In this document: positions 1 to 9,820 of the stretch, piece after piece
Position numbering within the stretch: position 1 is the stretch's first letter
Layout: each line of letters starts with the position of its first letter
Source: Chitinophaga flava
GTDB taxonomy: Bacteria; Bacteroidota; Bacteroidia; Chitinophagales; Chitinophagaceae
NCBI RefSeq assembly: GCF_003308995.1
Contig: NZ_QFFJ01000002.1
Span: 1,488,001-1,552,000 of the forward strand
Direction: 5' to 3'
DNA length: 64,000 nt
Made by a program: the position numbers and the translations under genes
The notes under the pieces: generated by a model
The model's input: the letters and a program-made list of their open reading frames with translations, nothing else
Databases searched by the model: none
What the model was told of the DNA's origin: nothing

Positions 1-1
1 T

Positions 2-1342
2 ATCACCACGGCGCTGGAAACACGCCGTCGCAACAACCCTGAGCTGGAATCCTTTTTCCGTCAACATGCTGATGAACCTTTCTTTGTAAAGAACCTCGAA
101 AACGTGCAGGGCGATGAAAGAGATGTCATCTTTATCTCTATCGGTTACGGGCGTACGGAGGAAGGATATGTGGCCATGTCTTTTGGTCCGCTCAACAACG
201 ACGGAGGTGAGCGTCGTCTCAATGTACTCATCACCCGCGCCAAATCACGCTGTGAGGTATTTACCAATATCACTGCAGATGATATAGATCTCAACAGGGC
301 CAAAAGCACTGGTATCATGGCATTGAAAAACTTCCTCTACTATGCGCAGTATGGAAGGCTGAACACTACGATAGAAACAGGTCTTCCGGCCGACAGCCCG
401 TTTGAGGAAAATGTGGCAGCCAAACTGGAAGCGCTGGGATATATCGTTAGAAAACAAGTTGGTTCCCGCGGCTTTTATATCGATCTGGCTATTGTAGACC
501 CTGACCTGCCGGGCCGCTATGTGCTGGGCATCGAATGTGATGGCGCTGCCTATCATTCCGCCCGCTCTGCCCGCGACCGCGACCGCCTGCGGCAGCAGAT
601 GCTGGAAGCCATCGGCTGGAAGATGCACCGCATCTGGAGTACCGACTGGTTCCGTAATCCCGGCAAGGAACTGGACCGTCTGGTAGCAGCCATCGAAAAA
701 GCACGTGCCGATCTTTCCATCAACGATCAGGTGGAAGCTGATGTGATCGCAGAAGCCACCCCACTGCTGAAAAGAGAAGCCGTAGAAACAGAAGATACAG
801 ATGCGCCGTTGTATGAAATAGCTGAACTGCCGGAAGCGATCAAAGACCAGGAGTTTCATGCCACTCCGATAGGCAGCCTCTGTGACTGGATAGAACAGGT
901 GGTGGCCGTTGAAAGCCCGGTGCATTTTGATGAAGTAGCCCGTCGTATGGTGGAAGCCGCCGGTATTACCCGTGTAGGTCCCCGCATCCGGGAGATCCTG
1001 CGTCATGCTGTCAGACACGCTGATGCCAGCAAACGGATCAAGATTAAAGGTCAGTTTCTCTGGGAGACTGCGTTGTCAGAGCCCACAGTACGCAACCGTA
1101 GCCAGCTGCCAGCTGCAGCCAGAAAAATTAGTTATATTTCCGTAGAGGAAATCGGGGTAGCCCTCGAAAAAGTGGTCAAAGATGCTATCGCCATCCAGCG
1201 CGAAGAAGCAGTGCCTTTTATCGCGAAGATGTTCGGCTATAGCCGTGTTACAGAAGAAATGAAAGAAGAGATCCTGAAAGCGATCGACGCAAATATTGCC
1301 AATAATGTAGTGCAACAGGAGGGAGAACTTCTCAAAGTATAA
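2..1342 (+). CDS. C-terminal part of a large SF1 helicase with nuclease-like domain and DUF3320 (5' truncated by window)
   Basis: The reading frame is open from base 2, so the gene starts upstream of the window; about 446 residues are seen. The visible part begins in the second RecA domain: helicase motif V-like VQGDERDVIFISIGY and motif VI-like GGERRLNVLITRAK. About 75 residues later comes a restriction-endonuclease-like fold of the MTES_1575/DUF559 kind (SPFEENVAAKLEALGY, then GIECDGAAYHS and a WSTDWFRNP end). A DUF3320 domain fills the C-terminus (HFDEVARRMVEAAGITRVG onward). This order is typical of DUF4011/DUF3320 SF1 helicases of roughly 1,500-2,000 residues, found in stress or defence contexts. 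Helicase activity on DNA is expected from the family; the biological role is not established here. The GTG at 104 is internal and not a start. A strong terminator follows. Confidence 0.85.
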   Translation: MTTALETRRRNNPELESFFRQHADEPFFVKNLENVQGDERDVIFISIGYGRTEEGYVAMSFGPLNNDGGERRLNVLITRAKSRCEVFTNITADDIDLNRAKSTGIMALKNFLYYAQYGRLNTTIETGLPADSPFEENVAAKLEALGYIVRKQVGSRGFYIDLAIVDPDLPGRYVLGIECDGAAYHSARSARDRDRLRQQMLEAIGWKMHRIWSTDWFRNPGKELDRLVAAIEKARADLSINDQVEADVIAEATPLLKREAVETEDTDAPLYEIAELPEAIKDQEFHATPIGSLCDWIEQVVAVESPVHFDEVARRMVEAAGITRVGPRIREILRHAVRHADASKRIKIKGQFLWETALSEPTVRNRSQLPAAARKISYISVEEIGVALEKVVKDAIAIQREEAVPFIAKMFGYSRVTEEMKEEILKAIDANIANNVVQQEGELLKV

Positions 1343-1366
1343 ACGAACAACAAGTGTATCGGAAAC

Positions 1367-1410
1367 GGACATATGTATATCTTAATTATACATATGTCCT
1401 TTCTTTTTAT
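1367..1410 (+). terminator. Intrinsic terminator after the helicase gene
   Basis: A perfect 13-bp stem GGACATATGTATA / TATACATATGTCC (1367-1379 and 1387-1399) with a 7-nt loop is followed by TTTCTTTTT. It lies 25 bp after the helicase stop codon. Confidence 0.85.
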
Positions 1411-1505
1411 AGGTAGTTGCCACTGGCATGTTTTTTTGATGCAAGACTAATAGTGAGGATAGTTAAGAAGTGCAGTCGTATTCTTCAATGCTAATCTGAA
1501 GTAAG

Positions 1506-3905
1506 ATGTTCAGTAATTTTCTGCTGATAGCCTGGCGTAACCTTGTCAGGTATAAATACTACGCATTAATCAACATTGCCGGGCTGGCGATCGGGATGGC
1601 CACCTGCTGGCTGTTGCTGTTATATGTGCTGGGAGAAACCAGTTACGAAAATTTTTTTCCGGATAAGGACCGGGTATACCGTGCGGTAAACAGTGCTACC
1701 TGGACAGGCGGCAGCCTCAACCTGGCCACTACTTCGGCACCCTTTGCACCGCTGCTGAAAAAGGACTATCCTGAGATAGAAGAAGTAACCCGTGTGTTAA
1801 CGGATGGTGGTAGCATGCTTCAGTATGGAGAGAAAAAGCTGCAGGTAGAAGATATGTTTTTTGTAGACAGCACATTTCTGAAAGTTCTGCCATTTACGCT
1901 TTTACAGGGAGATGCAGGCAGCTGTTTACAGCAGCCGAATGCCATTGTGCTCACAAAGACCCTGGCGGCTAAAATATTCGGGGACCCGGCGCTGGCAATG
2001 GGCAAAACAATCCGCACAGAAGACAGCACCACCGTTTTTCTGGTGAGCGGCGTGATGGAAGATGTGCCCGCCAATTCTCACTTTGCCTTCAGCGCGCTGC
2101 GGGTGTTGCCTGCCAACTACAATGCTGACGGCTGGCAGAATTTCGACGTATATACTTACCTGTTATTACGCCCGGGCGCAGATATAAAAACGCTGGAAAA
2201 CAAGTTGCCTTCTTTCGGGGAACGATATGTAAAACCGCATATGGGCGACGTGACCTATAAGATGGAGCTGCAGCCGATTACCTCCATCCACCTGCATTCC
2301 CATCTGGGATATGAAATGGGGACTAATGGCAATATCCTCTACGTATATGTGTTCCTGTTGGTAGGGCTGCTGATACTGGCCATTGCCTGTATCAACTATA
2401 TGAACCTGGCTACGGCCAGGGCTGCAGGGCGTGTGCGGGAGGTAGGGGTCCGTAAAACGCTGGGGTCGGGGCGGGATGAGATAGCTCGTATGTTTCTGGC
2501 GGAGTCTTTTCTGTTGACACTGATCGCTGCAGTAGTTGCCTGGGGGCTGGTAACGCTGGCATTGCCGTATTTTAATGCTTTTGCCCACCGGCAGCTGCAG
2601 CTGTGGCAATTTGGCGTGGCCCGTACCATAGGAGCGGTATTATTGCTGGTATTGTTTACGGGGCTGATGGCCGGTATCTATCCGGCGGTGTTTATGTCGG
2701 GGTTTAGGGTGGTGTATGCACTAAAAGGGCGTTTGAGTGGAAGCAGCCATACTGGTTTCCGCAAAGGACTGGTCACTTTTCAGTTTATGATTGCCATTGT
2801 ACTAACAGCCAGCACGCTGGTAGCGTATGATCAGCTGCAATATGTAATGCACAAAGACCTGGGCTTTCATAAAGAACAGATGCTGTATTTCCATCTGAAT
2901 GATGTGAATGTACGCAGCAGCATTCCGGCTATCAAACAACAGCTGCTGAGCAATCCACTGATACGTGATGTATCGGCTGTCAGCAATCCCATAGGCCGGA
3001 ACGACCTGGGCACCAGCGGCTTCTTCTTTGAACAAAATGATGGTAGTATTGCTGAATCATCTATCCTGGCGCAAAGTCTGATGGTAGATGCCGATTTTCT
3101 AAAAACGATGGGCATCTCTCTGCAGAGTGGCCGTAACTTCTCTGATACCGGTAACACCGACCGTTTTCATGCCGCGCTGATCAACGAAACGCTGGTGAAA
3201 AATTTCAACCTGAAAGATCCGCTGGGCAAAAAAGTACAGTTCAAAATTGATAACAAGGGCACACGGGCAGAACGTGTAATCGTGGGCGTAGTCCGGGATT
3301 TTCATACCTACTCCCTGCAACATAAGATAGCACCGCTGGTAATGGAGATGGCGCCTTTCTCTGTGATGGAAGATAATCTGTACGTGCGGATAAGCCCACA
3401 GAACATCCCGGCAGCACTGGCACATATTGAAAAAGTATATAAGCGTTTTGATGCCAATCATGCTTTCAGCTATCATTTCGCAGATGAGGATTTTGCCAGA
3501 CAATATGAAGGAGAACTGCAACAGGAAAGGATTTTTGGGATGTTCACTGTACTGGCTTTGTTTATTGCCTGTCTGGGATTATTCGGACTGGCCGCTTTTA
3601 TGGCGGTGCAGCGCACCCGGGAGATAGGGGTGCGCAAAACCATGGGCGCTTCTACCGGCAGTATTGTAAAGATGTTATCGCAGGACTTTCTGAAGTTGGT
3701 GTTGATAGCCGCTTTGCTGGCGTTTCCATTGTCATGGTGGATAATGGACCGCTGGTTACAGCATTTTGCCTATCGTACCGGTATCAGTATCTGGGTGTTT
3801 GTATTGACCAGTATAGGCGTTACCGTAGTAGCGCTGCTTACCGTCAGCTACCATGCATTGAAGGCGGCGCTGGCCAATCCGGTGCAGAGTCTGAGGGCCG
3901 ACTGA
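1506..3905 (+). CDS. MacB/FtsX-type ABC transporter permease
   Basis: This is a 799-residue inner-membrane protein with the duplicated MacB_PCD plus FtsX layout common in Bacteroidota. It opens with the family signature FLLIAWRNLVRYKYYALINI and a first membrane helix, followed by a periplasmic domain (about residues 45-275). A first FtsX block carries CINYMNLATARAAGRVREVG and VRKTLGSGRDEI. A second periplasmic domain follows, and the final FtsX block carries FTVLALFIACLGLFGLAAF and RTREIGVRKTMGAS. Such permeases work with a MacB-like ATPase to move substrates or act as mechanotransmitters across the envelope. No ATPase gene is adjacent, so the partner must be encoded elsewhere. The ATG at 1506 gives the expected N-terminus. 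The substrate cannot be told from the sequence. Confidence 0.88.
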   Translation: MFSNFLLIAWRNLVRYKYYALINIAGLAIGMATCWLLLLYVLGETSYENFFPDKDRVYRAVNSATWTGGSLNLATTSAPFAPLLKKDYPEIEEVTRVLTDGGSMLQYGEKKLQVEDMFFVDSTFLKVLPFTLLQGDAGSCLQQPNAIVLTKTLAAKIFGDPALAMGKTIRTEDSTTVFLVSGVMEDVPANSHFAFSALRVLPANYNADGWQNFDVYTYLLLRPGADIKTLENKLPSFGERYVKPHMGDVTYKMELQPITSIHLHSHLGYEMGTNGNILYVYVFLLVGLLILAIACINYMNLATARAAGRVREVGVRKTLGSGRDEIARMFLAESFLLTLIAAVVAWGLVTLALPYFNAFAHRQLQLWQFGVARTIGAVLLLVLFTGLMAGIYPAVFMSGFRVVYALKGRLSGSSHTGFRKGLVTFQFMIAIVLTASTLVAYDQLQYVMHKDLGFHKEQMLYFHLNDVNVRSSIPAIKQQLLSNPLIRDVSAVSNPIGRNDLGTSGFFFEQNDGSIAESSILAQSLMVDADFLKTMGISLQSGRNFSDTGNTDRFHAALINETLVKNFNLKDPLGKKVQFKIDNKGTRAERVIVGVVRDFHTYSLQHKIAPLVMEMAPFSVMEDNLYVRISPQNIPAALAHIEKVYKRFDANHAFSYHFADEDFARQYEGELQQERIFGMFTVLALFIACLGLFGLAAFMAVQRTREIGVRKTMGASTGSIVKMLSQDFLKLVLIAALLAFPLSWWIMDRWLQHFAYRTGISIWVFVLTSIGVTVVALLTVSYHALKAALANPVQSLRAD

Positions 3906-4070
3906 TTGCAGGAAAGCGGGATTAAACAGGTTGGGTTGATTTTCAGGATCTAAAATAGACAACATATACCTTTAGTTGTCTTGTATGTGTTTATTATAAG
4001 ATTTTATGGAATAAGATTTAATTTTATATTCTATTATAATAAATATCCCTTATTCCATTTACCTATACCA

Positions 4071-7000
4071 ATGATGACAACCGCCTGTTATCTCAAAAAA
4101 TGCTGTTTTGTATCCCTGTTAATGTGTCTTTTGTTTGTCCCCGGCTATATGACTGCACAGATGCGGCAGGTATACCTGGATACCAATGAAAACAACGAAA
4201 TTAGGAAAATAAGCTTTTACACACCTGCAGAAGGATTTGTAGCCTTCACTAACTATATCGGTTTTAGTAAAGACAGTGGACGCACTTTTGAAAAGAAGTA
4301 TATCACTACTGCTAATGTTAACTACAATAATAACAATGTCAATCTGACTTTTGGCTTCTATATCCAGGGTGTCAAGGCATTGAATGCCCGGGAACTCTTC
4401 GTTTATGGCGATTATGGACTGGTGCCTGCTATATTGTATTCTACAGATGCCGGTAATACCTTTAAACTGATATTCCATTCCCAGTTACGGAATTTCGACC
4501 TGCTGAATGGTACAGGTATTACCGACTTCGCCTTAACGCCTGGTGGTAATACTGTTTATGCAATAGATGCTGACAGGATTATGAGGTCTACTAACAAAGG
4601 TAGTAGCTGGTCAGTATCTTCCCAGCAGTACAACAGTTATTTCAAACGTATACTGGTCATCGACGACAACACGGCCTTTATCTATAACAATGACACCAAA
4701 CTGCTGAAAACCAGCAATGGAGGCAACACCTGGCAGCAATTGAACTTGCCTGCGGGTTCTATGCTGTCTGCTTCATTTCTGAATGCTGACAAGGGGTGGG
4801 TAGCTATGCGTACCGCTGATCAGGAAGGAATTATTTATGCTACCGATAATGGTGGTATTACCTGGACAAGGAAAAATGATCCCCAGGCTGCATCCTATTA
4901 TTTTAGTCAGATACAGTTTGTCAATGCTACCACCGGATATGGACTGGGTGGTTTGTTCACATTGTTCTCCACCAAAGATGCCGGAAGATCATGGCAGCAG
5001 CTTCCAAGGGATAATGACTATACTTATCTGGGTTATTCCCATAACGACTTTCAGCTGTTCGGTAACAACCAGCTCTGGGCGGGTGGTGGACACGGTTTTC
5101 TGGAGCTTAGCAACAATGGTGGCGGTTCGCCGATTCCTGCTGCACGTTTCAAAATAGATACTATCGGTGTAGCACAAACGAAAGTAGTAAAGCTGGTTAA
5201 TTTCTCCGGAGCGAGTTATAGTTTCCAATGGTTTAAAAACGATACCTTACTGAGCACCGCTTACGATGCCAGTTATTCCCGTGATGTTTTTAAGCTGAAT
5301 GACACCATCCGTCTGATTGTTTCGGATGGTCAGCATAGCGATACCACTACACGTGATATCTCTTTTAATCCACCGGTAATTATCTATTCTCTCTCTGGTA
5401 ACACTGGTACCCTGGGTACAGAGATCATCATCAAAGGTCTTAACTTTAAAGATGTGACAGCGGTAAGCTTTGGGGGGCAGCCTGCAAAATCCTTTAGTGT
5501 ACAGTCATCAACGAAAATCAGTGCTGTTGTGGGGAAAGGGGCTTCGGGCGATGTAGTGGTAACTACAGCAAAAGGAACAGCTTCTTATGCCGGATTCCGG
5601 TTTATTAGCCTGCCAGCGGTCAACCTGCCGGTATCCCTTTCAAAAAATATACTCTGTAAGTCAGAACAGATAAATGTCACGCTGCAGAATACCGAAGCGA
5701 ATACCCGTTACGATCTGGTAGACAGCAAAAACAATGTGGTGGGAAGCGGACTAAGCACAGGAGGTCAGCTGGTCTTCCAGACCAGCCTGATTTCGCAGTC
5801 AGATGCCTACCGGATTATAGCCAGCAGCAATGATTATCCTGACGCACGCCAGTCATTCAGCACTACTATACCGCTGACAGTTGAAAAAACAACAGCAGCC
5901 TTTGTTACTGATAGGGTCAATATCACAGCAGGGGAAACGATACGTTTTATCAGCCGTTCGAAAGAAACCCAGGATGTTATATGGAATTTTAACGGAGATG
6001 CCAGCATCACTACGGCTGCAGCAGATAAACCCGCAGTCAGCTATGGTACTCCGGGTATGAAAACATTACAACTGATCAGTACCAGCAAAAACGGCTGCCG
6101 CGATACACTCAACGGCAACGCTATATTTGTTTATGATAAAAGTGAGATCCTCGATGTGTGTTATGCAAGTCAGTTGCACCTGAACAGCCAGGGGCACCCG
6201 TTAACAAGTATGACCCTGTGTCCGGACGATGGTTTCCTGGTGAGCGCTACCAGCAGTGATACACCTGTGGTGGTAAGCCGGTATGGCTCTCCTGGTAAAT
6301 TGCCGGCAAAAACCACCAGTTATCTCGCTAAATACACTACAGACGGTACATTAAGCTGGATGAATTATTTTGTGGGTCAGGGTTCGATCGTACAATCTAC
6401 ACTCGATAAAGATGGTAATATTTATATCATTGGAAATACCCGTACCAATAGTTATCTCCATCTCAATACCGGCGACTCCATTTCTTTTTCGTGTATTCCG
6501 GGAGATACGACCCGCCTGGACTCCCGCTCGGTTGGGTTTACCATGAAGCTGGACCCCTCCGGTAAATATTTATGGCATACCATTCTCTATGACCCTACAC
6601 AATTGTATATCGGTTATAGTAATATCGGTGCAAATGTTACTCATATTACGGTGAAGGAAGATAACATTATTCTTTCCGGTGATTTTCCCGCTAAAGTGTC
6701 TTATTTCCGGAATGGTCAGATGAAAGTGATGTATGACTTCCCCAGCAGCACTGGCGATGCCAGGAATCAACGTGTCGTGATCCTGAAAATGAAGCCCGAT
6801 GGAGAACTACTGTGGAATAGCTATCTTCAGAACCATTCGGTTAACTATTACAGACTGACTGGTATCGGTATCGATCAGCGGGGAAACAGTTATTACTCCG
6901 GCATTTTAGAAGGTGCAATGGAGGTGTTTGATGCAGAATCCGGCAGTGGTGCCCAAAAGATAGGTATCAAAGATCATGTGGGCTTTCCAAAGGGATACTT

Positions 7001-9755
7001 GCTGAAGTTTGATGTCAATGGGAAATTTCAGTGGATCGATCATTTCCTGAACGAGTCTACAGGCGGTAGGATAGACATGAACGCTATTGCGACAGATGAT
7101 GCGGGCAATAGTTATATAACCGGAAATGGTGACCGATACTATAAACCATATCTGATAAAAGCGGTACAAAATAACAAGGATACTACTATTGTATCCGATA
7201 GCCTTGCTGCTTTTGTACTTTGTAAATTTGATACCAATGGTAAGTTTAGCTGGTCAGCTGGCTCTAAGTATAACAATACAAATTATGGGAGAGGGATGCA
7301 GCTCTACCTGAATGGTAGTAGTATATATGCTGTTGGTACTATACAAACCAGCACGCGGAATCCTACCGTTACCATCACTTCAACAGATTATAACCATAGG
7401 GCATTTGATATTAATGATGCTAACTTTTTTGTGGCACAGTATGATCTGAATGGCGTTTTACAGCGGATGGTGTCCAGCGGTAAAAATACCGGTGGTGGTG
7501 TGGAACCAGAACATATCGGTATGGACAGCAAGGGGAATTTCCTCATGGCGGCTAACACTGATATCTGGAACGGTGGTGGCCGCACAGCGGAAGTATTTAA
7601 CAACATTGTGAATACAACCGGTGGTTGTTTTATTAAAACCAACCTTAACTTCTGTCAGGCTGGAACACCACCGTTAGCCAATGCTGGTGCGAATAAAACG
7701 ATTTGTGCCGGTGACAGTGTGATGATCGGAAGTACCGCTGTTGCGGGCAACAACTACTACTGGGCATCTTCTCCTATCGGCTTTATCGCTAAAAGTGCAG
7801 GTATGAAAGTATCCCCGAAAGAAACTACCAGCTATTATCTCACAGTGACGAATGCAGATGGGTTAACTGCCAGAGATAGTGTAGTCGTTACCGTAAAAGG
7901 TGATAAAGGAGCTGCAGGCCCGAACAGGTCCATTTGTGAAACCACTGTCACTACTATCGGATTGCCGGCCAGGCCGGGAAGGGTATACAGCTGGACAGCT
8001 GATAAATCAGCCTTTTCCGCTACCATCGCCAACCCGGAAGTATCTCCGGCAACAACGACTTCCTATTTCCTGACGGTAAAAGATACAGCCGGATGTTTGA
8101 CAACTACTACCGATACGGTTTTAGTGACTGTAATACCCAAAGTAGTGCCGGTTGTCAGTGTAGACTATCCTGATACCGCTGTATGTGAAGAGGCAAGTAT
8201 TACCTTTAAAGCTTCCTCTGTAAACGGTGGTACTGCGCCGTTCTATTCCTGGTTGATAGATGGCCGCCTGATGAATCCCGGATGGGATACGAGAACACTG
8301 AGCAGTGTGACAACGCCTTACAAGGTACAGGCCATCGTCAAAAGCAATGCTTTGTGCGCCATCCCGGCTTCCGACACCAGTAAGGTTATACAGATTACTG
8401 TCAGAAAAAAAATTATCCCGACATTAACCATCGCAGCATCGGATACTGCTATCTGTAAAGGAAAGAAAGTAACCTTTACCGCCAATGCTTCTGAGCTGGG
8501 AGATAATCCTTCTTATAAGTGGGTAAAAAATGATTGGTACTGGTTCTCTGCACCTGATAATAAAGTGTACATTGACAATGACCTTAATGACAATGATGTC
8601 ATCAAGCTGGTATTGACCACCAACACAGGTTGTGGCCCTGTTAGCGTAACCAGTAATCCTATCACTGTGAGGGTATCTACGCCCGCACCACAGGTGACCA
8701 TTAAAGCAGATCCCAAAGTTATCTGTAGCGGAACTCCTGTAACATTCACCGCGTCCTATACCGGGATGGACACCGAACCTACCAGCATACAGTGGAAGAA
8801 GAATGGACGAATCGTTAACGGCAAAGGGGCTGTATATGTAGATAGTATGCTGAATAACAACGATGCGGTGGCTGTCCTGCTTACCTGGAATCTGCCATGT
8901 GGTAGTACTCAGAAAGCCAGTGAACCTTATTATATACAACTGAACAGATATAATCCGGCATTATCCATTAGTACTGCAAGAACCGCGCTCTGTGCGGGAG
9001 AAACAGCTGTGTTTCAGGCGGTGGCTACAGATGCGGGAACAATCAACGCCATAACATGGAAAAAGAACGGGCAACTTACCGGTAGTACCGGCACCACTTA
9101 CAACGATAATGCGCTGCGAACCGGAGATGTTATCCAGGCGGTAATGCAGAGTACTTCCAGCTGTGGAACTACTTCATCCGTCCTGTCTAATCAGATATCC
9201 GTTACCGTGAGTGAAGTTCCAGCCCCTACCGTTGTTATCAGCGGGCAGACATCCGTTGTGGCCGGGACTCCGGTTACTATTACGGCTGTTATAGGTAATA
9301 CTTCAGGTGTTACTACCTGGCAGTGGCAGGATAGTACAGATGTTGCCGGCTGGAAAGTAATACCTGGTCAGGGCGCGCCTGCACTGGTTTATACACCGCA
9401 GCGCACCGGCGTGAAAGTTCGAGGCAGGTTGCGCAGTACATTGGATTGTGGTATGGTGACGGAGGTGACCAGCAATACCCTGACTTTTACATTGCCAGGT
9501 GAACAGGCTGCAGATGTGCAGGTACGGACATATCCCAACCCGATAGCAGATGTGCTGACGGTAGAACTGAATCCTGCTGATCAATGGACAACGCTGGGGA
9601 TATATGATCTCAGCGGATTTCAGCGGTATATCATTCCGGTAGCTAATAAATCAAAAGTAACACAACAGGTTTCATCGTTGTCTCCCGGTATCTATTTCAT
9701 CATCCTGAAAAATGACCAGGGAACATCTCAACGGATAAAAGTCGTTAAGCAGTAA
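4071..9755 (+). CDS. Giant secreted T9SS cargo protein with propeller, IPT and Ig-like domains
   Basis: About 1,894 residues. The frame extends to a TTG at 3981, but the tandem ATGs at 4071/4074 give a clear signal peptide (basic YLKK, hydrophobic CFVSLLMCLLFVPGY, cut near TAQ), so that start is preferred. The N-terminal third looks like a YCF48/BNR-type propeller with repeated SxDxGxTW motifs (STDAGNTFKL, STNKGSSW, TSNGGNTW, TDNGGITW). An IPT/TIG domain follows (SLSGNTGTLGTEIIIKGLNF), then a PKD-like segment, an SBBP-like region of repeated GNxYxxG motifs, and several Ig-like modules with spaced Cys (ICAGDSV, AICKGKKVTFTA, VICSGTPVTFTA). The C-terminus is a type A T9SS sorting domain: TYPNPIADVLTVEL to GIYFIILKND and a basic tail. 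It is expected to be exported by Sec then T9SS to the surface or medium. No partner gene is adjacent; function is unknown. Confidence 0.88.
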   Translation: MMTTACYLKKCCFVSLLMCLLFVPGYMTAQMRQVYLDTNENNEIRKISFYTPAEGFVAFTNYIGFSKDSGRTFEKKYITTANVNYNNNNVNLTFGFYIQGVKALNARELFVYGDYGLVPAILYSTDAGNTFKLIFHSQLRNFDLLNGTGITDFALTPGGNTVYAIDADRIMRSTNKGSSWSVSSQQYNSYFKRILVIDDNTAFIYNNDTKLLKTSNGGNTWQQLNLPAGSMLSASFLNADKGWVAMRTADQEGIIYATDNGGITWTRKNDPQAASYYFSQIQFVNATTGYGLGGLFTLFSTKDAGRSWQQLPRDNDYTYLGYSHNDFQLFGNNQLWAGGGHGFLELSNNGGGSPIPAARFKIDTIGVAQTKVVKLVNFSGASYSFQWFKNDTLLSTAYDASYSRDVFKLNDTIRLIVSDGQHSDTTTRDISFNPPVIIYSLSGNTGTLGTEIIIKGLNFKDVTAVSFGGQPAKSFSVQSSTKISAVVGKGASGDVVVTTAKGTASYAGFRFISLPAVNLPVSLSKNILCKSEQINVTLQNTEANTRYDLVDSKNNVVGSGLSTGGQLVFQTSLISQSDAYRIIASSNDYPDARQSFSTTIPLTVEKTTAAFVTDRVNITAGETIRFISRSKETQDVIWNFNGDASITTAAADKPAVSYGTPGMKTLQLISTSKNGCRDTLNGNAIFVYDKSEILDVCYASQLHLNSQGHPLTSMTLCPDDGFLVSATSSDTPVVVSRYGSPGKLPAKTTSYLAKYTTDGTLSWMNYFVGQGSIVQSTLDKDGNIYIIGNTRTNSYLHLNTGDSISFSCIPGDTTRLDSRSVGFTMKLDPSGKYLWHTILYDPTQLYIGYSNIGANVTHITVKEDNIILSGDFPAKVSYFRNGQMKVMYDFPSSTGDARNQRVVILKMKPDGELLWNSYLQNHSVNYYRLTGIGIDQRGNSYYSGILEGAMEVFDAESGSGAQKIGIKDHVGFPKGYLLKFDVNGKFQWIDHFLNESTGGRIDMNAIATDDAGNSYITGNGDRYYKPYLIKAVQNNKDTTIVSDSLAAFVLCKFDTNGKFSWSAGSKYNNTNYGRGMQLYLNGSSIYAVGTIQTSTRNPTVTITSTDYNHRAFDINDANFFVAQYDLNGVLQRMVSSGKNTGGGVEPEHIGMDSKGNFLMAANTDIWNGGGRTAEVFNNIVNTTGGCFIKTNLNFCQAGTPPLANAGANKTICAGDSVMIGSTAVAGNNYYWASSPIGFIAKSAGMKVSPKETTSYYLTVTNADGLTARDSVVVTVKGDKGAAGPNRSICETTVTTIGLPARPGRVYSWTADKSAFSATIANPEVSPATTTSYFLTVKDTAGCLTTTTDTVLVTVIPKVVPVVSVDYPDTAVCEEASITFKASSVNGGTAPFYSWLIDGRLMNPGWDTRTLSSVTTPYKVQAIVKSNALCAIPASDTSKVIQITVRKKIIPTLTIAASDTAICKGKKVTFTANASELGDNPSYKWVKNDWYWFSAPDNKVYIDNDLNDNDVIKLVLTTNTGCGPVSVTSNPITVRVSTPAPQVTIKADPKVICSGTPVTFTASYTGMDTEPTSIQWKKNGRIVNGKGAVYVDSMLNNNDAVAVLLTWNLPCGSTQKASEPYYIQLNRYNPALSISTARTALCAGETAVFQAVATDAGTINAITWKKNGQLTGSTGTTYNDNALRTGDVIQAVMQSTSSCGTTSSVLSNQISVTVSEVPAPTVVISGQTSVVAGTPVTITAVIGNTSGVTTWQWQDSTDVAGWKVIPGQGAPALVYTPQRTGVKVRGRLRSTLDCGMVTEVTSNTLTFTLPGEQAADVQVRTYPNPIADVLTVELNPADQWTTLGIYDLSGFQRYIIPVANKSKVTQQVSSLSPGIYFIILKNDQGTSQRIKVVKQ

Positions 9756-9760
9756 TATTA

Positions 9761-9802
9761 GTCATCAGTATATGCCGGGTATTGCCGGCATATACTGATG
9801 AC
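9761..9802. terminator. Bidirectional hairpin between convergent genes
   Basis: A perfect 18-bp stem GTCATCAGTATATGCCGG / CCGGCATATACTGATGAC (9761-9778 and 9785-9802) with a 6-nt loop fills the gap between the T9SS cargo gene and the leftward dioxygenase gene. It has no U-tract on either strand, so it may act as an mRNA 3'-end stabiliser rather than as a classic intrinsic terminator. Confidence 0.6.
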
Positions 9803-9820
9803 CAGATGTATCATTAGTGA

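Noticed and set aside
245..1018. A 257-codon minus-strand open frame opposite the helicase
   Set aside because: The plus-strand frame carries helicase and DUF3320 motifs; the antisense product has none.
3981..4070. N-terminal extension of the T9SS cargo protein from the TTG at 3981
   Set aside because: The added 30 residues are aromatic and AT-encoded, and precede a complete signal peptide that starts at the tandem ATGs.
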